Assembly (NCBI RefSeq): GCF_900115905.1
Contig: NZ_FOYD01000004.1
Coordinates: forward strand, 1-64,000
Source: Halopseudomonas formosensis
Lineage (GTDB): Bacteria; Pseudomonadota; Gammaproteobacteria; Pseudomonadales; Pseudomonadaceae
Reading direction: 5' to 3'
Length of the DNA: 64,000 nucleotides
The notes under the pieces: model-generated
What the model saw: only the letters and a program-made list of their open reading frames with translations
What the model was told of the DNA's origin: nothing
Databases searched by the model: none
Shown: in pieces, positions 56,790 through 64,000 of the stretch
Numbering within the stretch: the first letter of the stretch is position 1
How the letters are laid out: each line of letters starts with the position of its first letter
Translations under genes and position numbers: made by a program

Positions 56790-57782
56790 ATGGAAGCCTT
56801 GATGATACTCGCTGGCGCAGGAGCTCTGGTTGCGGGCTGGGTGTGGCTGGTGGTTGCCACCATGCGTCGCTCGGTCAGCAAGATGCTGCTGGCCCTGTTT
56901 TTCGCGCCGCTGACCCTGCTGCTGCGCGGCATGGGGTACCCGCTGGGACCGCGGCTGCTGATGCTGTTCGGGATCCTCGCCATGGTGGCCGGCGGCGCCC
57001 TGCTGCAGCAGCGACATCCCGACCGCGTGCAGGAGCTACTGGCCGGCCACTGGCTGGATGAGCCGGGAGTAGCGGAGGATCTGCGCGGTACCATCATGGG
57101 ACAACCCTTCCGCCCCAATCGCATCCTCTGGCGCGGTGATGATCTGGTATTCGAGGAGGGGACCGGGGACCGTGTCCGACGCTCCCTGACCATCCGTTTC
57201 GGCAATGCCCGGGAGCTGCTGCTGGAATCTTCCGTCGAGCGGCTGCCCAGTGACGAGGGGTTGTGGCCGGAGCTGGTGCTGCAGTGGCATACCGGCGCCC
57301 TGTCCGAACCGGGTCTGCGCCGGATCACCGACAACTACAGTCTCAGTCTGGATTTCCGGGGAGGGCAGCAGGCCCAGACTGCCGGCCGTATCCATCTGCA
57401 CCTGCCGACCATCCACAGCACCTGGCTGACCGGGGAAATACCGCCGCTCACGCTGCCACAGTGGATGACCGAACGCAGCCGCAGCGACACCCTGGTGCTT
57501 CAGCCCAGGGTCGAGGCTGCTGCCCGGTCCGCACAGGCGGTGCGACCGGTACCTGCCTGGCGCGAGCTCAGTCTGCTGGCCATGCTGGACGAGCCGGAGC
57601 TGTTCAGTGGCTCTGTGGTGCGCCTGACCACCTGGTCCGGGCGTACCCATGAGGGTGTGCTCAAGCAGCTGAGCGAGGACAAGCGACTGGTTCTGGCCCT
57701 GCCGCGGGGAGCGGATCAGGTCGAGCTGCACTTTCACCCGCTGGACATCCGCCAGATCGAAGAGCGGATCACTCCACGCTGA
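56790..57782 (+). CDS. Membrane-anchored protein of unknown function
   Basis: This 330-residue protein has three N-terminal hydrophobic segments (about 4-25, 31-48 and 54-72) and a soluble remainder of mixed beta character ending in an SH3- or Sm-like stretch (SGSVVRLTTWSGRTHEGVLKQLSEDKRLVLALP, seen in part). No family is recognised. The ATG at 56790 is preceded by GGGAGAGGG. It follows the thioesterase pair after 32 bp and may share their transcript. A GC-rich hairpin (57789-57806) follows its stop. Confidence 0.7.
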   Translation: MEALMILAGAGALVAGWVWLVVATMRRSVSKMLLALFFAPLTLLLRGMGYPLGPRLLMLFGILAMVAGGALLQQRHPDRVQELLAGHWLDEPGVAEDLRGTIMGQPFRPNRILWRGDDLVFEEGTGDRVRRSLTIRFGNARELLLESSVERLPSDEGLWPELVLQWHTGALSEPGLRRITDNYSLSLDFRGGQQAQTAGRIHLHLPTIHSTWLTGEIPPLTLPQWMTERSRSDTLVLQPRVEAAARSAQAVRPVPAWRELSLLAMLDEPELFSGSVVRLTTWSGRTHEGVLKQLSEDKRLVLALPRGADQVELHFHPLDIRQIEERITPR

Positions 57783-57839
57783 CAGCTCCCGCCGGGCCCC
57801 CGGCGGCCGCTCACTCCCGAGCGGATGCCCGGCCCGGGC

Positions 57840-57868
57840 CTTGAAATTTCCTCCCCCCGTCCCCATCC
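57840..57868 (+). promoter_or_regulatory. Sigma-32 (heat-shock) promoter of htpG
   Basis: CTTGAAA (57840-57846) and CCCCATCC (57861-57868) are 14 bp apart, matching the RpoH consensus CTTGAAA-N(13-17)-CCCCATNT. The start would be near 57875, about 55 bp before the htpG ATG. Confidence 0.85.
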
Positions 57869-57929
57869 ACACAGTCATCTGCCCGATGCCGGGCGACCCT
57901 CTATCGTGAGCACAGGAGATACTGCCAAG

Positions 57930-59834
57930 ATGACCGTGGAAGCCCAGAAGGAAACGCTCGGATTCCAGACCGAGGTGAAGCAGCTGCTGCACCTGATGAT
58001 CCATTCGATGTACTCGAACAAGGAGATCTTTCTCCGCGAGCTGATTTCCAACGCCTCGGATGCCTCGGACAAACTGCGTTTCGAAGCCATTGCCAAGCCG
58101 GAACTGCTGGAAAGCGACCCCAACCTGCGCATTCGAATCAGCGCAGACGAAACGGCCAATACCCTGACCATCGAGGACAACGGCATCGGCATGTCCCGGG
58201 ACGAGGTCATCAGCCACCTGGGCACCATCGCCAAGTCCGGTACCGCTGCCTTCATGCAGCAGCTCACCGGTGACCAGAAGAAGGATGCCCAGCTGATCGG
58301 CCAGTTCGGTGTGGGTTTCTACAGTGCCTTCATCGTCGCCGACCGGGTCGAGGTGTTCACCCGTCGCGCCGGTCTGGGCGCCGATGAGGGTGTGCGCTGG
58401 GAATCGGCCGGGCAGGGCGAGTTCACCATCGAGAACATCAACAAGCCCGAGCGCGGCACTCGCATCGTCCTGCACCTGAAGGCCGACGAGAAGGAGTTTG
58501 CCGACGGCTGGCGGCTGCGCAACATCATCAAGAAATATTCCGATCATATCTCCCTGCCGATCGAGCTGCCCAAGCAGCACTTCGGCGACGAGAAGGACAA
58601 GCCGAAAGAGATCGAATGGGAAAGCGTCAATCGCGCCAGCGCCCTGTGGACCCGCCCGCGTACCGACATCAAGGACGAGGAATACCAGGAGTTCTACAAG
58701 CACGTATCCCATGACTTCGAGAACCCGCTGACCTGGAGCCACAACAAGGTGGAAGGCAAGCTGGAATACACCAGCCTGCTGTACGTGCCCGGCCGCGCGC
58801 CCTTCGACCTGTATCACCGCGAGGCGCCCCGTGGCCTGAAACTCTATGTGCAGCGCGTGTTCATCATGGACGACGCCGAGCAGTTCCTGCCGCTGTACCT
58901 GCGCTTCATCAAGGGCGTGGTCGACTCCAACGACCTGTCACTGAACGTCTCCCGGGAGATCCTGCAGAAGGATCCGGCCATCGACAGCATGAAGTCCGCA
59001 CTGACCAAGCGCGTGCTCGACATGCTGGAGAAGATGTCCAGGAACGACCCGGAGAAATACAGCACCTTCTGGAAGGCCTTCGGCAGCGTGATGAAGGAAG
59101 GCCCGGCCGAGGACTTCGCCAACCGCGAGAAGATCGCCGGCCTGCTGCGTTTTGCCTCCACCGCGCAGAACGACGACAGCGAAGTGGTCAGCCTTGACGC
59201 CTACATCGAGCGCATGCAGGAAGGTCAGGACAAGATCTACTACCTGACCGGTGAGCGTTACAACCAGGTCAAGAACAGCCCGCACCTGGAAATCTTCCGC
59301 AAGAAGGGCATCGAGGTACTGCTGCTGACCGACCGTATCGACGAATGGCTGATGAGCCACCTGAGCGAATACAAGGGCAAGGAATTTGTCGACGTGGCCC
59401 GGGGTGATCTGGATCTGGGTAAGCTGGAAGGTGAGGAGGACAAGAAGGCTCAGGAGGAAGTGGCCAAGGCCAAGGCCGATCTGATCGAGCGGGTCAAGAA
59501 GGTGCTGGGCGACGAGGTCGACGACGTCAAGGTCTCCCACCGCCTGACCGACTCCCCGGCGGTGCTGGTGATCAACGAGGACGGCATGGGTCTGCAGATG
59601 CGCAAGATCCTCGAAGCCACCGGCCAGAAAGCGCCGGACAGCAAGCCGATACTCGAAATCAACCCCGGCCACCCGCTGCTGGAGAAGCTGGACCAGGAGC
59701 CCGACGAAGACCGCTTCGCCGACCTGACCCGCATCCTCTTCGACCAGGCCGCCCTGGCCGCCGGCGAGGCACTGCAGGATCCTGCCAGTTATGTGCGGCG
59801 GTTGAATGCGCTGCTGGTGGAATTGAGCAAGTAA
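57930..59834 (+). CDS. htpG: Chaperone protein HtpG (bacterial Hsp90)
   Basis: This 634-residue ATP-driven chaperone has the N-terminal GHKL ATPase ([47 protein letters not shown]). The middle domain has the arginine finger region in [11 protein letters not shown], and a C-terminal dimerisation domain follows. Length equals other pseudomonad HtpG. The ATG at 57930 gives the usual start [19 protein letters not shown]; an upstream GTG is possible. A sigma-32-type promoter precedes it. Confidence 0.97.
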   Translation: MTVEAQKETLGFQTEVKQLLHLMIHSMYSNKEIFLRELISNASDASDKLRFEAIAKPELLESDPNLRIRISADETANTLTIEDNGIGMSRDEVISHLGTIAKSGTAAFMQQLTGDQKKDAQLIGQFGVGFYSAFIVADRVEVFTRRAGLGADEGVRWESAGQGEFTIENINKPERGTRIVLHLKADEKEFADGWRLRNIIKKYSDHISLPIELPKQHFGDEKDKPKEIEWESVNRASALWTRPRTDIKDEEYQEFYKHVSHDFENPLTWSHNKVEGKLEYTSLLYVPGRAPFDLYHREAPRGLKLYVQRVFIMDDAEQFLPLYLRFIKGVVDSNDLSLNVSREILQKDPAIDSMKSALTKRVLDMLEKMSRNDPEKYSTFWKAFGSVMKEGPAEDFANREKIAGLLRFASTAQNDDSEVVSLDAYIERMQEGQDKIYYLTGERYNQVKNSPHLEIFRKKGIEVLLLTDRIDEWLMSHLSEYKGKEFVDVARGDLDLGKLEGEEDKKAQEEVAKAKADLIERVKKVLGDEVDDVKVSHRLTDSPAVLVINEDGMGLQMRKILEATGQKAPDSKPILEINPGHPLLEKLDQEPDEDRFADLTRILFDQAALAAGEALQDPASYVRRLNALLVELSK

Positions 59835-59870
59835 TGGAGCAGGGAGGGGCGGGCTTAGCTCGCCTTCCCC

Positions 59871-60167
59871 TCACTCCATCTCGTCCCCATCCGGCCACAC
59901 AAACCCTTCCGGCACCTTCCCCTTCAGGTGCCAGGCAAAGGCAATGATCTCCGCAATCGTCCGGTACAGCGCCTCGGGTATCTGGTCACCCAGCTCCATG
60001 CGCGTGAGCATGCTCGCCAGATCGGCGTTCTCGTAGATGGGCACTTCGTACTCCAGCGCCAGCTGGACTATCTGCTCGGCCAGTGCGCCTTCACCCTTGG
60101 CGGTGATGCGCGGGGCTTCCGGGCCGCCGTCGTAGAGCAGGGCAATGGCTTCTCGGGGTTGGCTCAT
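59871..60167 (-). CDS. FlhB C-terminal-domain protein (FlhB-like tail)
   Basis: This 98-residue protein corresponds to the cytoplasmic C-terminal domain of flagellar FlhB without its membrane part: AIALLYDGGPEAPRITAKGEGALAEQI, EYEVPIYENADLASMLTRMELGDQIPEALY. The NPTH autocleavage loop of true FlhB is absent, replaced by a YDGG region. Such stand-alone tails are linked to export specificity. It overlaps the upstream fliK-like gene by one base (TGATG), so the two are translationally coupled, fitting the known FliK-FlhB partnership. Confidence 0.88.
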   Translation of the reverse strand: MSQPREAIALLYDGGPEAPRITAKGEGALAEQIVQLALEYEVPIYENADLASMLTRMELGDQIPEALYRTIAEIIAFAWHLKGKVPEGFVWPDGDEME

Positions 60168-61804
60168 CAGGTCACCTCGTCGATCCAGCGTTGTTGCACT
60201 GCCTGCTGCGGTTGCGGTGGGCTGCCCCGGTGGCAGCTGAGTTCGCCCACTTCCAGCCCGCGGGTCAGAAGACGGTCGCGCAGCTGCTCCAGCTGGCTGT
60301 TGACCAGCCTCAGGGTGCTGGCCTGTTCGGCCCAGAACTCGCTGCTGACCCGCCCCTTGTACAGTCGGGCGACCACCTGCAGCGGCCCCAGATGGTCGAG
60401 ATTGAAGGCCAGGCGTATCTCCCACTGCGGTGTCTGCTCAGACTGGCGCTGATCCGGTGCCTGCTGTTCGCGCTGGATGCGCAGCTGCACCTGGGTGAAC
60501 TGCTGGCCATCGCGCAGGGGCAGGTCCAGTTGCCAGACGGTCTGGCTGCTGCCATCGGCGAAGGTCTGGGTCTGGCCCAGGCTCTGGAACTGGTGATGCT
60601 GGATGCGCGACAGCAGGGCCGCAGTGAGCCGCAGGAGACCGCCCAGGTCGGCGTTTTCGGTCAGCGCCTGTACGGTCCTGGTGGGCAGCGGAAAGAGTCC
60701 CGGCCGCACCTGAAGTGATGGCTGCCATGGTCCCGGAGGCATGGCCAGGCTGCGACCGGGGTCCGCTGGCAGATGCTGCTGCAGGGTAATCAGCAGGTTG
60801 AGTACGCTGGCCTTGAAATCGGCGCCGGGCAGCGGTTCGGTGCCCGGCGGGGTGGCCAGACTGGCCAGCAGGGGCAGCAATCGGGTCAGAGGTGGCAGGT
60901 TGACTGCTGCCGGCGTGTTCTCGGCAGTGCCCTGACTGGGAGCCGCATTGCCTGTCGACAGCGCCTGCTGCAACTGCTGCAGGCTGGCCTCCAGGAATAT
61001 GCCGCTCTGGCGGATCGCCTGGGCGACTCCGGCCGGGGTCGCCAGATGCTCCGGTGTGGCTACATGCTTGAGCACCTGCTGCATGCTGGCCTGCAGCAGC
61101 GGCGGCAGATCGGGCAGGCTGGCCAGTCTCTCCAGGGTACGCAGCATGGGAGTGGCAGGTGCCTGGTCAGGCAGGGTCAGGCGCATGCCCTGGAGCAGAT
61201 CGAGCTGGCGTACCTGCTCGCTGGCACTGCTCAGGCGCAGGGCGCCATTCTCCACCGCAGCGGTGAGCAGGGTGCCCGGGGGTTGCGGACGGCTGCTGTC
61301 CAGACTGAGCAGGGCGCCGGCAGCCGGCCCCTGCAGCAGTCGGGCGAGCAGGGCAAAGCGGTTCTGCTCGCCGGTCACTGGCTGGCTTTCCATCACCCGG
61401 GCCTGAAGCAGGGTGCCGTTGGGAAACAGCTGGGGATCGAGCCGGGTCAGGGTAGGCGGCGCTGCGCCTGATTCGGCCGGGGGTGCCAGTACCGCCAGCA
61501 GGCGCACCGGGCTCAGTGCCTGGACCCTGAGTTCGGTCCCGGCCGGCAGCGGCTGCGGGCTGCGGACGCTGACCTCAACCGGTGCCGCGTTGGCTCGGGC
61601 CAGGCGCAGCAGCAGCTCGAACTGACCGTCCCGCGGCCTGTTCTGGAGTACCTCGGCGCTGGCGCTTTCACCGGGCGCCAGGGTCGCTGCGGCAATCGGA
61701 CGCAGAAGCTCCAGGGGCACTGCCGCGGCCGTGGCCGGTGCGCTGGAAGGCCCGGTCCTGAGACTGTTGAGCGGGATGGATGACAGCTTTATGTCCGGCG
61801 TCAT
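60167..61804 (-). CDS. FliK-like flagellar hook-length control protein
   Basis: This roughly 545-residue protein is rich in Leu, Gln, Pro and Ala over a long low-complexity region. It ends in a compact domain (about 430-520) like the C-terminal FliK domain: [25 protein letters not shown] in part, [58 protein letters not shown]. FliK proteins act as a ruler and switch FlhB export specificity. This second, fliK-like form lies outside the main flagellar cluster, beside ccm as in other pseudomonads. The start at 61804 has no clear ribosome binding site and is uncertain. Confidence 0.82.
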   Translation of the reverse strand: MTPDIKLSSIPLNSLRTGPSSAPATAAAVPLELLRPIAAATLAPGESASAEVLQNRPRDGQFELLLRLARANAAPVEVSVRSPQPLPAGTELRVQALSPVRLLAVLAPPAESGAAPPTLTRLDPQLFPNGTLLQARVMESQPVTGEQNRFALLARLLQGPAAGALLSLDSSRPQPPGTLLTAAVENGALRLSSASEQVRQLDLLQGMRLTLPDQAPATPMLRTLERLASLPDLPPLLQASMQQVLKHVATPEHLATPAGVAQAIRQSGIFLEASLQQLQQALSTGNAAPSQGTAENTPAAVNLPPLTRLLPLLASLATPPGTEPLPGADFKASVLNLLITLQQHLPADPGRSLAMPPGPWQPSLQVRPGLFPLPTRTVQALTENADLGGLLRLTAALLSRIQHHQFQSLGQTQTFADGSSQTVWQLDLPLRDGQQFTQVQLRIQREQQAPDQRQSEQTPQWEIRLAFNLDHLGPLQVVARLYKGRVSSEFWAEQASTLRLVNSQLEQLRDRLLTRGLEVGELSCHRGSPPQPQQAVQQRWIDEVT

Positions 61805-61953
61805 GTATGTCACATATTGATGTAAATCAGACCCATATGGGCAGGGGGCCAATGTATAATGGCGCCAGATTGATACGGGTGTTCGATGTACCTGAGTATA
61901 GCGGCAGAACACCGGTAAACATGAGTCATCCGCCCCGGCGGTCTGGAGTGAAG

Positions 61954-62589
61954 GTGAAGCCACTGCCTGTTGAGCTGGATGGTCTGGCGTGCGAGCGTGA
62001 CGAGCGCGAACTCTTCGCCTCCCTGTCCCTGCGCCTGGAGCCCGGCGAGGTGCTGCAGGTCGCCGGCCCCAACGGGTCGGGCAAGACCAGCCTGCTGCGG
62101 ATCATGGCCGGGCTGCTGCCACCCTCGGCGGGTGACATGCGCTACGGCGGCAATTCGGTCTACCATGGCGCAGGCCGGGAAGACTGGCGCCGGCAGCGGC
62201 TCTATATCGGCCATGCACCTGCCATCAAGGGCGCGCTGACCGCCGAAGAGAACCTGGCCTGGCTCTGCGCCCTGAGCTCCCCGGTCGGCACCGAGCAGAT
62301 CTGGCAGGCGCTGGAGCAGGTCGGCCTGCGGGGATTCGAGGACGTTCCCTGTCATAATCTGTCCGCCGGCCAGAAGCGCCGCGTTGCACTGGCCCGTCTG
62401 TATCTTGAACAGCATCCGGTCTGGATTCTGGACGAGCCCTTCACCGCCATCGACAAGGCCGGGGTGACGGCACTGGAAAATCACATCATGGCGCACGCAC
62501 AGCAGGGTGGGATGGTGATCATGACCACCCACCATGGCCTCGACCATCTGCCCGGCGTGCGTTGTCTGGATCTGGGGCAGGCGAACTGA
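61954..62589 (+). CDS. ccmA: Cytochrome c biogenesis ABC transporter ATPase CcmA
   Basis: This 211-residue ATPase powers release of haem-loaded CcmE from CcmCD. Walker A is GPNGSGKTS, the signature is [15 protein letters not shown] and Walker B is [12 protein letters not shown]. The GTG at 61954 was chosen: GGAG lies 5 bp upstream and the length equals other CcmA. A frame reaching back to 61780 and an ATG at 61921 have no usable ribosome binding site. It is divergent from the fliK-like gene and overlaps ccmB by one base. Confidence 0.92.
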   Translation: MKPLPVELDGLACERDERELFASLSLRLEPGEVLQVAGPNGSGKTSLLRIMAGLLPPSAGDMRYGGNSVYHGAGREDWRRQRLYIGHAPAIKGALTAEENLAWLCALSSPVGTEQIWQALEQVGLRGFEDVPCHNLSAGQKRRVALARLYLEQHPVWILDEPFTAIDKAGVTALENHIMAHAQQGGMVIMTTHHGLDHLPGVRCLDLGQAN

Positions 62590-63260
62590 TGCGGCGCATC
62601 ATCTGGTTGTTGTTCTGCCGCGAATGGCGGCTGGCCTGGCGGCGTCCCGGCGACCTGCTCAATCCGCTGGTGTTCTTTGCCCTGGTGGTGAGCCTGTTCC
62701 CCCTGGCGGTCGGACCGGAACCCTCCATGCTGAGGGCCATGGCCCCCGGGGTAATCTGGGTGGCGGCCCTGCTGGCAACCCTGCTGTCTCTGGATGGCCT
62801 GTTTCGCAGTGATTACGAGGACGGGTCCCTGGAACAGTGGGTGCTGTCGCCGCATCCGCTGGAACTCATGGTGCTGGTCAAGGTGCTGCACCACTGGATG
62901 GTTTCGGGTCTGGCAATGGTGCTGCTGGCGCCGCTGTTCGGCATGATGCTGGCGCTGCCGGCGTCGGTATTGCCGGTGCTGGTCCTGACCCTGCTGCTGG
63001 GTACCCCGATACTCAGCCTGCTCGGCGCGGTGGGCGCGGCACTCACCGTCGGTCTGAAGAGTGGCGGGGTTCTGCTGGCGCTGCTGATTCTGCCGCTGTA
63101 TATACCGGTACTGATCCTCGGTACCGGCGCCATGGATGCGGCCCTGCAGGGCATGCCGGTGATCGGGTTCATGCTGTGGCTTGGCTGTCTGGCGGTGCTG
63201 GCGATAACTCTGGCACCCTTTGCCATCGCAGCCGGATTGCGTATTGGAGTAAGTGAATGA
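62589..63260 (+). CDS. ccmB: Haem exporter subunit CcmB
   Basis: This 223-residue permease of the CcmAB complex has six hydrophobic helices. LLFCREWRLAWRRPGDLLNPLVFFALV and the DYEDGSLEQWVLSPHPLEL loop are family motifs. The ATG at 62589 overlaps the ccmA stop (TGATG), coupling translation. A run of 19 bp separates it from ccmC. Confidence 0.94.
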   Translation: MRRIIWLLFCREWRLAWRRPGDLLNPLVFFALVVSLFPLAVGPEPSMLRAMAPGVIWVAALLATLLSLDGLFRSDYEDGSLEQWVLSPHPLELMVLVKVLHHWMVSGLAMVLLAPLFGMMLALPASVLPVLVLTLLLGTPILSLLGAVGAALTVGLKSGGVLLALLILPLYIPVLILGTGAMDAALQGMPVIGFMLWLGCLAVLAITLAPFAIAAGLRIGVSE

Positions 63261-63279
63261 ATGCTCAGGCGGGTAAGGC

Positions 63280-64000
63280 ATGAAGTGGACCTTCTTCCAT
63301 AAACTGGGTTCGCCCAAGTGGTTCTATGACATCAGCGGGCGCTGGCTGCCGTGGTTTGCCGCGGCGTCCGTGCTGCTGCTGGCGGTGGGCTCGGTCTGGG
63401 GGCTGTTCTTCGCGCCCCAGGATTACCAGCAGGGCAACAGCTTCCGGATCATCTACATCCATGTGCCGGCGGCCTTCGTCGCCCAGTCCTGTTACATCAT
63501 GCTGGCGGTGGCCGGGGTGGTCAGTCTGGTCTGGCGGATGAAACTGGCTGACGTGGCGCTCAAGTGCGCTGCGCCTATCGGCGCCTGGATGACCTTCGTG
63601 GCGCTGCTTACCGGCGCCATCTGGGGCAAGCCGACCTGGGGTACCTACTGGGTCTGGGACGCGCGCCTGACCTCCATGCTGATCCTGCTGTTCCTGTACT
63701 TCGGGGTCATTGCCCTGGGGCAGGCGATCAGCAACCGGGATACGGCGGCCAAGGCCACCGCGGTGCTGGCGATAGTCGGCACGGTGAACATTCCGATCAT
63801 CAAGTACTCGGTGAACTGGTGGAACACCCTGCACCAGCCGGCCACCTTCAAGCTCACCGAGAAGCCGGCCATGCCCGTGGAGATGTGGCTGCCGCTGCTG
63901 CTGATGGTGCTGGGCTTCTATGCCCTGTTCACCGTCAGCCTGTTCATGCGCATGCGCCTGGAAGTGCTGCAGCGTGAACACAAGACGCGCTGGGTTCGCG
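63280..64000 (+). CDS. ccmC: Haem lyase/transfer protein CcmC (3' end beyond window)
   Basis: The first 240 codons of CcmC are present and the frame is still open at the window end. CcmC loads haem onto CcmE in the periplasm. Six helices are expected and most are seen. The haem-handling WWD-type motif is [17 protein letters not shown], with the two flanking histidines in IYIHVPAAF and [11 protein letters not shown]. The ATG at 63280 gives a standard N-terminus. The protein is nearly complete, as homologues are about 250 residues. Confidence 0.95.
   Translation, partial: MKWTFFHKLGSPKWFYDISGRWLPWFAAASVLLLAVGSVWGLFFAPQDYQQGNSFRIIYIHVPAAFVAQSCYIMLAVAGVVSLVWRMKLADVALKCAAPIGAWMTFVALLTGAIWGKPTWGTYWVWDARLTSMLILLFLYFGVIALGQAISNRDTAAKATAVLAIVGTVNIPIIKYSVNWWNTLHQPATFKLTEKPAMPVEMWLPLLLMVLGFYALFTVSLFMRMRLEVLQREHKTRWVR

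Noticed and set aside
61780-61953. Long N-terminal extension of CcmA
   Set aside because: No ribosome binding site, overlap with the divergent fliK-like start, and length beyond all known CcmA proteins.

Overview
The window is high-GC gammaproteobacterial chromosome, most like the family Pseudomonadaceae. The evidence is a Pseudomonas-type gltA / sdhCDAB-sucAB-lpd-sucCD locus, an arcDABC-ordered arginine deiminase operon behind an Anr-type box, PA2778/PA2779-type genes next to a pauB-like oxidase, gltX followed by tRNA-Ala/Glu genes, and a fliK-like / flhB-tail pair beside the cytochrome c maturation genes. The genus cannot be fixed from sequence alone; a Halopseudomonas or Stutzerimonas-like lineage is an inference.

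Layout. 1-2.6 kb is a mobile and repeat zone: the end of one IS1111-type element, an alkyltransferase gene (ogt), then a complete IS1111-group element (809-2204) sitting inside an extragenic palindromic repeat, followed by a tandem array of that repeat. 2.6-5.1 kb is copA with a 19-bp-spacer MerR/CueR-type promoter. 5.2-10 kb is the arginine deiminase operon with a YfcC/DcuC-type carrier in the ArcD position. 10.1-15.1 kb is a yhiI-rbbA-yhhJ-type ABC exporter. 15.4-19.1 kb holds a divergent phosphoketolase-family enzyme coupled to a beta-CASP metallo-beta-lactamase protein. 19.3-19.5 kb has tRNA-Gly and tRNA-Glu (minus strand). 19.8-27.7 kb has a small membrane protein, GST, the PA2778/PA2779 pair, a pauB-like oxidase and an emrAB exporter with a divergent LysR regulator. 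27.8-29.8 kb is gltX plus tRNA-Ala-Glu-Ala. 29.9-39.8 kb is a mixed set of small metabolic and regulatory genes, including a sirtuin and an LdcA-type decarboxylase. 40.0-53.1 kb is the TCA-cycle block. 53.2-59.8 kb has brnQ, hotdog thioesterases and htpG with a sigma-32-type promoter. 59.9-64 kb has the flagellar fliK/flhB-tail pair and the start of the ccmABC operon, with ccmC cut by the window end.

How it works together. The TCA block encodes citrate synthase, succinate dehydrogenase, 2-oxoglutarate dehydrogenase and succinyl-CoA synthetase, so one divergent control region serves a contiguous run of cycle steps. The arc operon would supply ATP from arginine under oxygen limitation. The most unusual part is the first 2.6 kb. 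Both ends of the IS1111-type element can be placed to the base, because the interrupted palindromic repeat can be rejoined and compared with uninterrupted copies next to it. A second element end is inserted at the same base of another copy of the repeat. The terminal repeat of the element is duplicated over the ribosome binding site and start codon of the transposase. The long region behind the transposase is where IS1111-group elements are known to encode their guide (seek/bridge) RNA.
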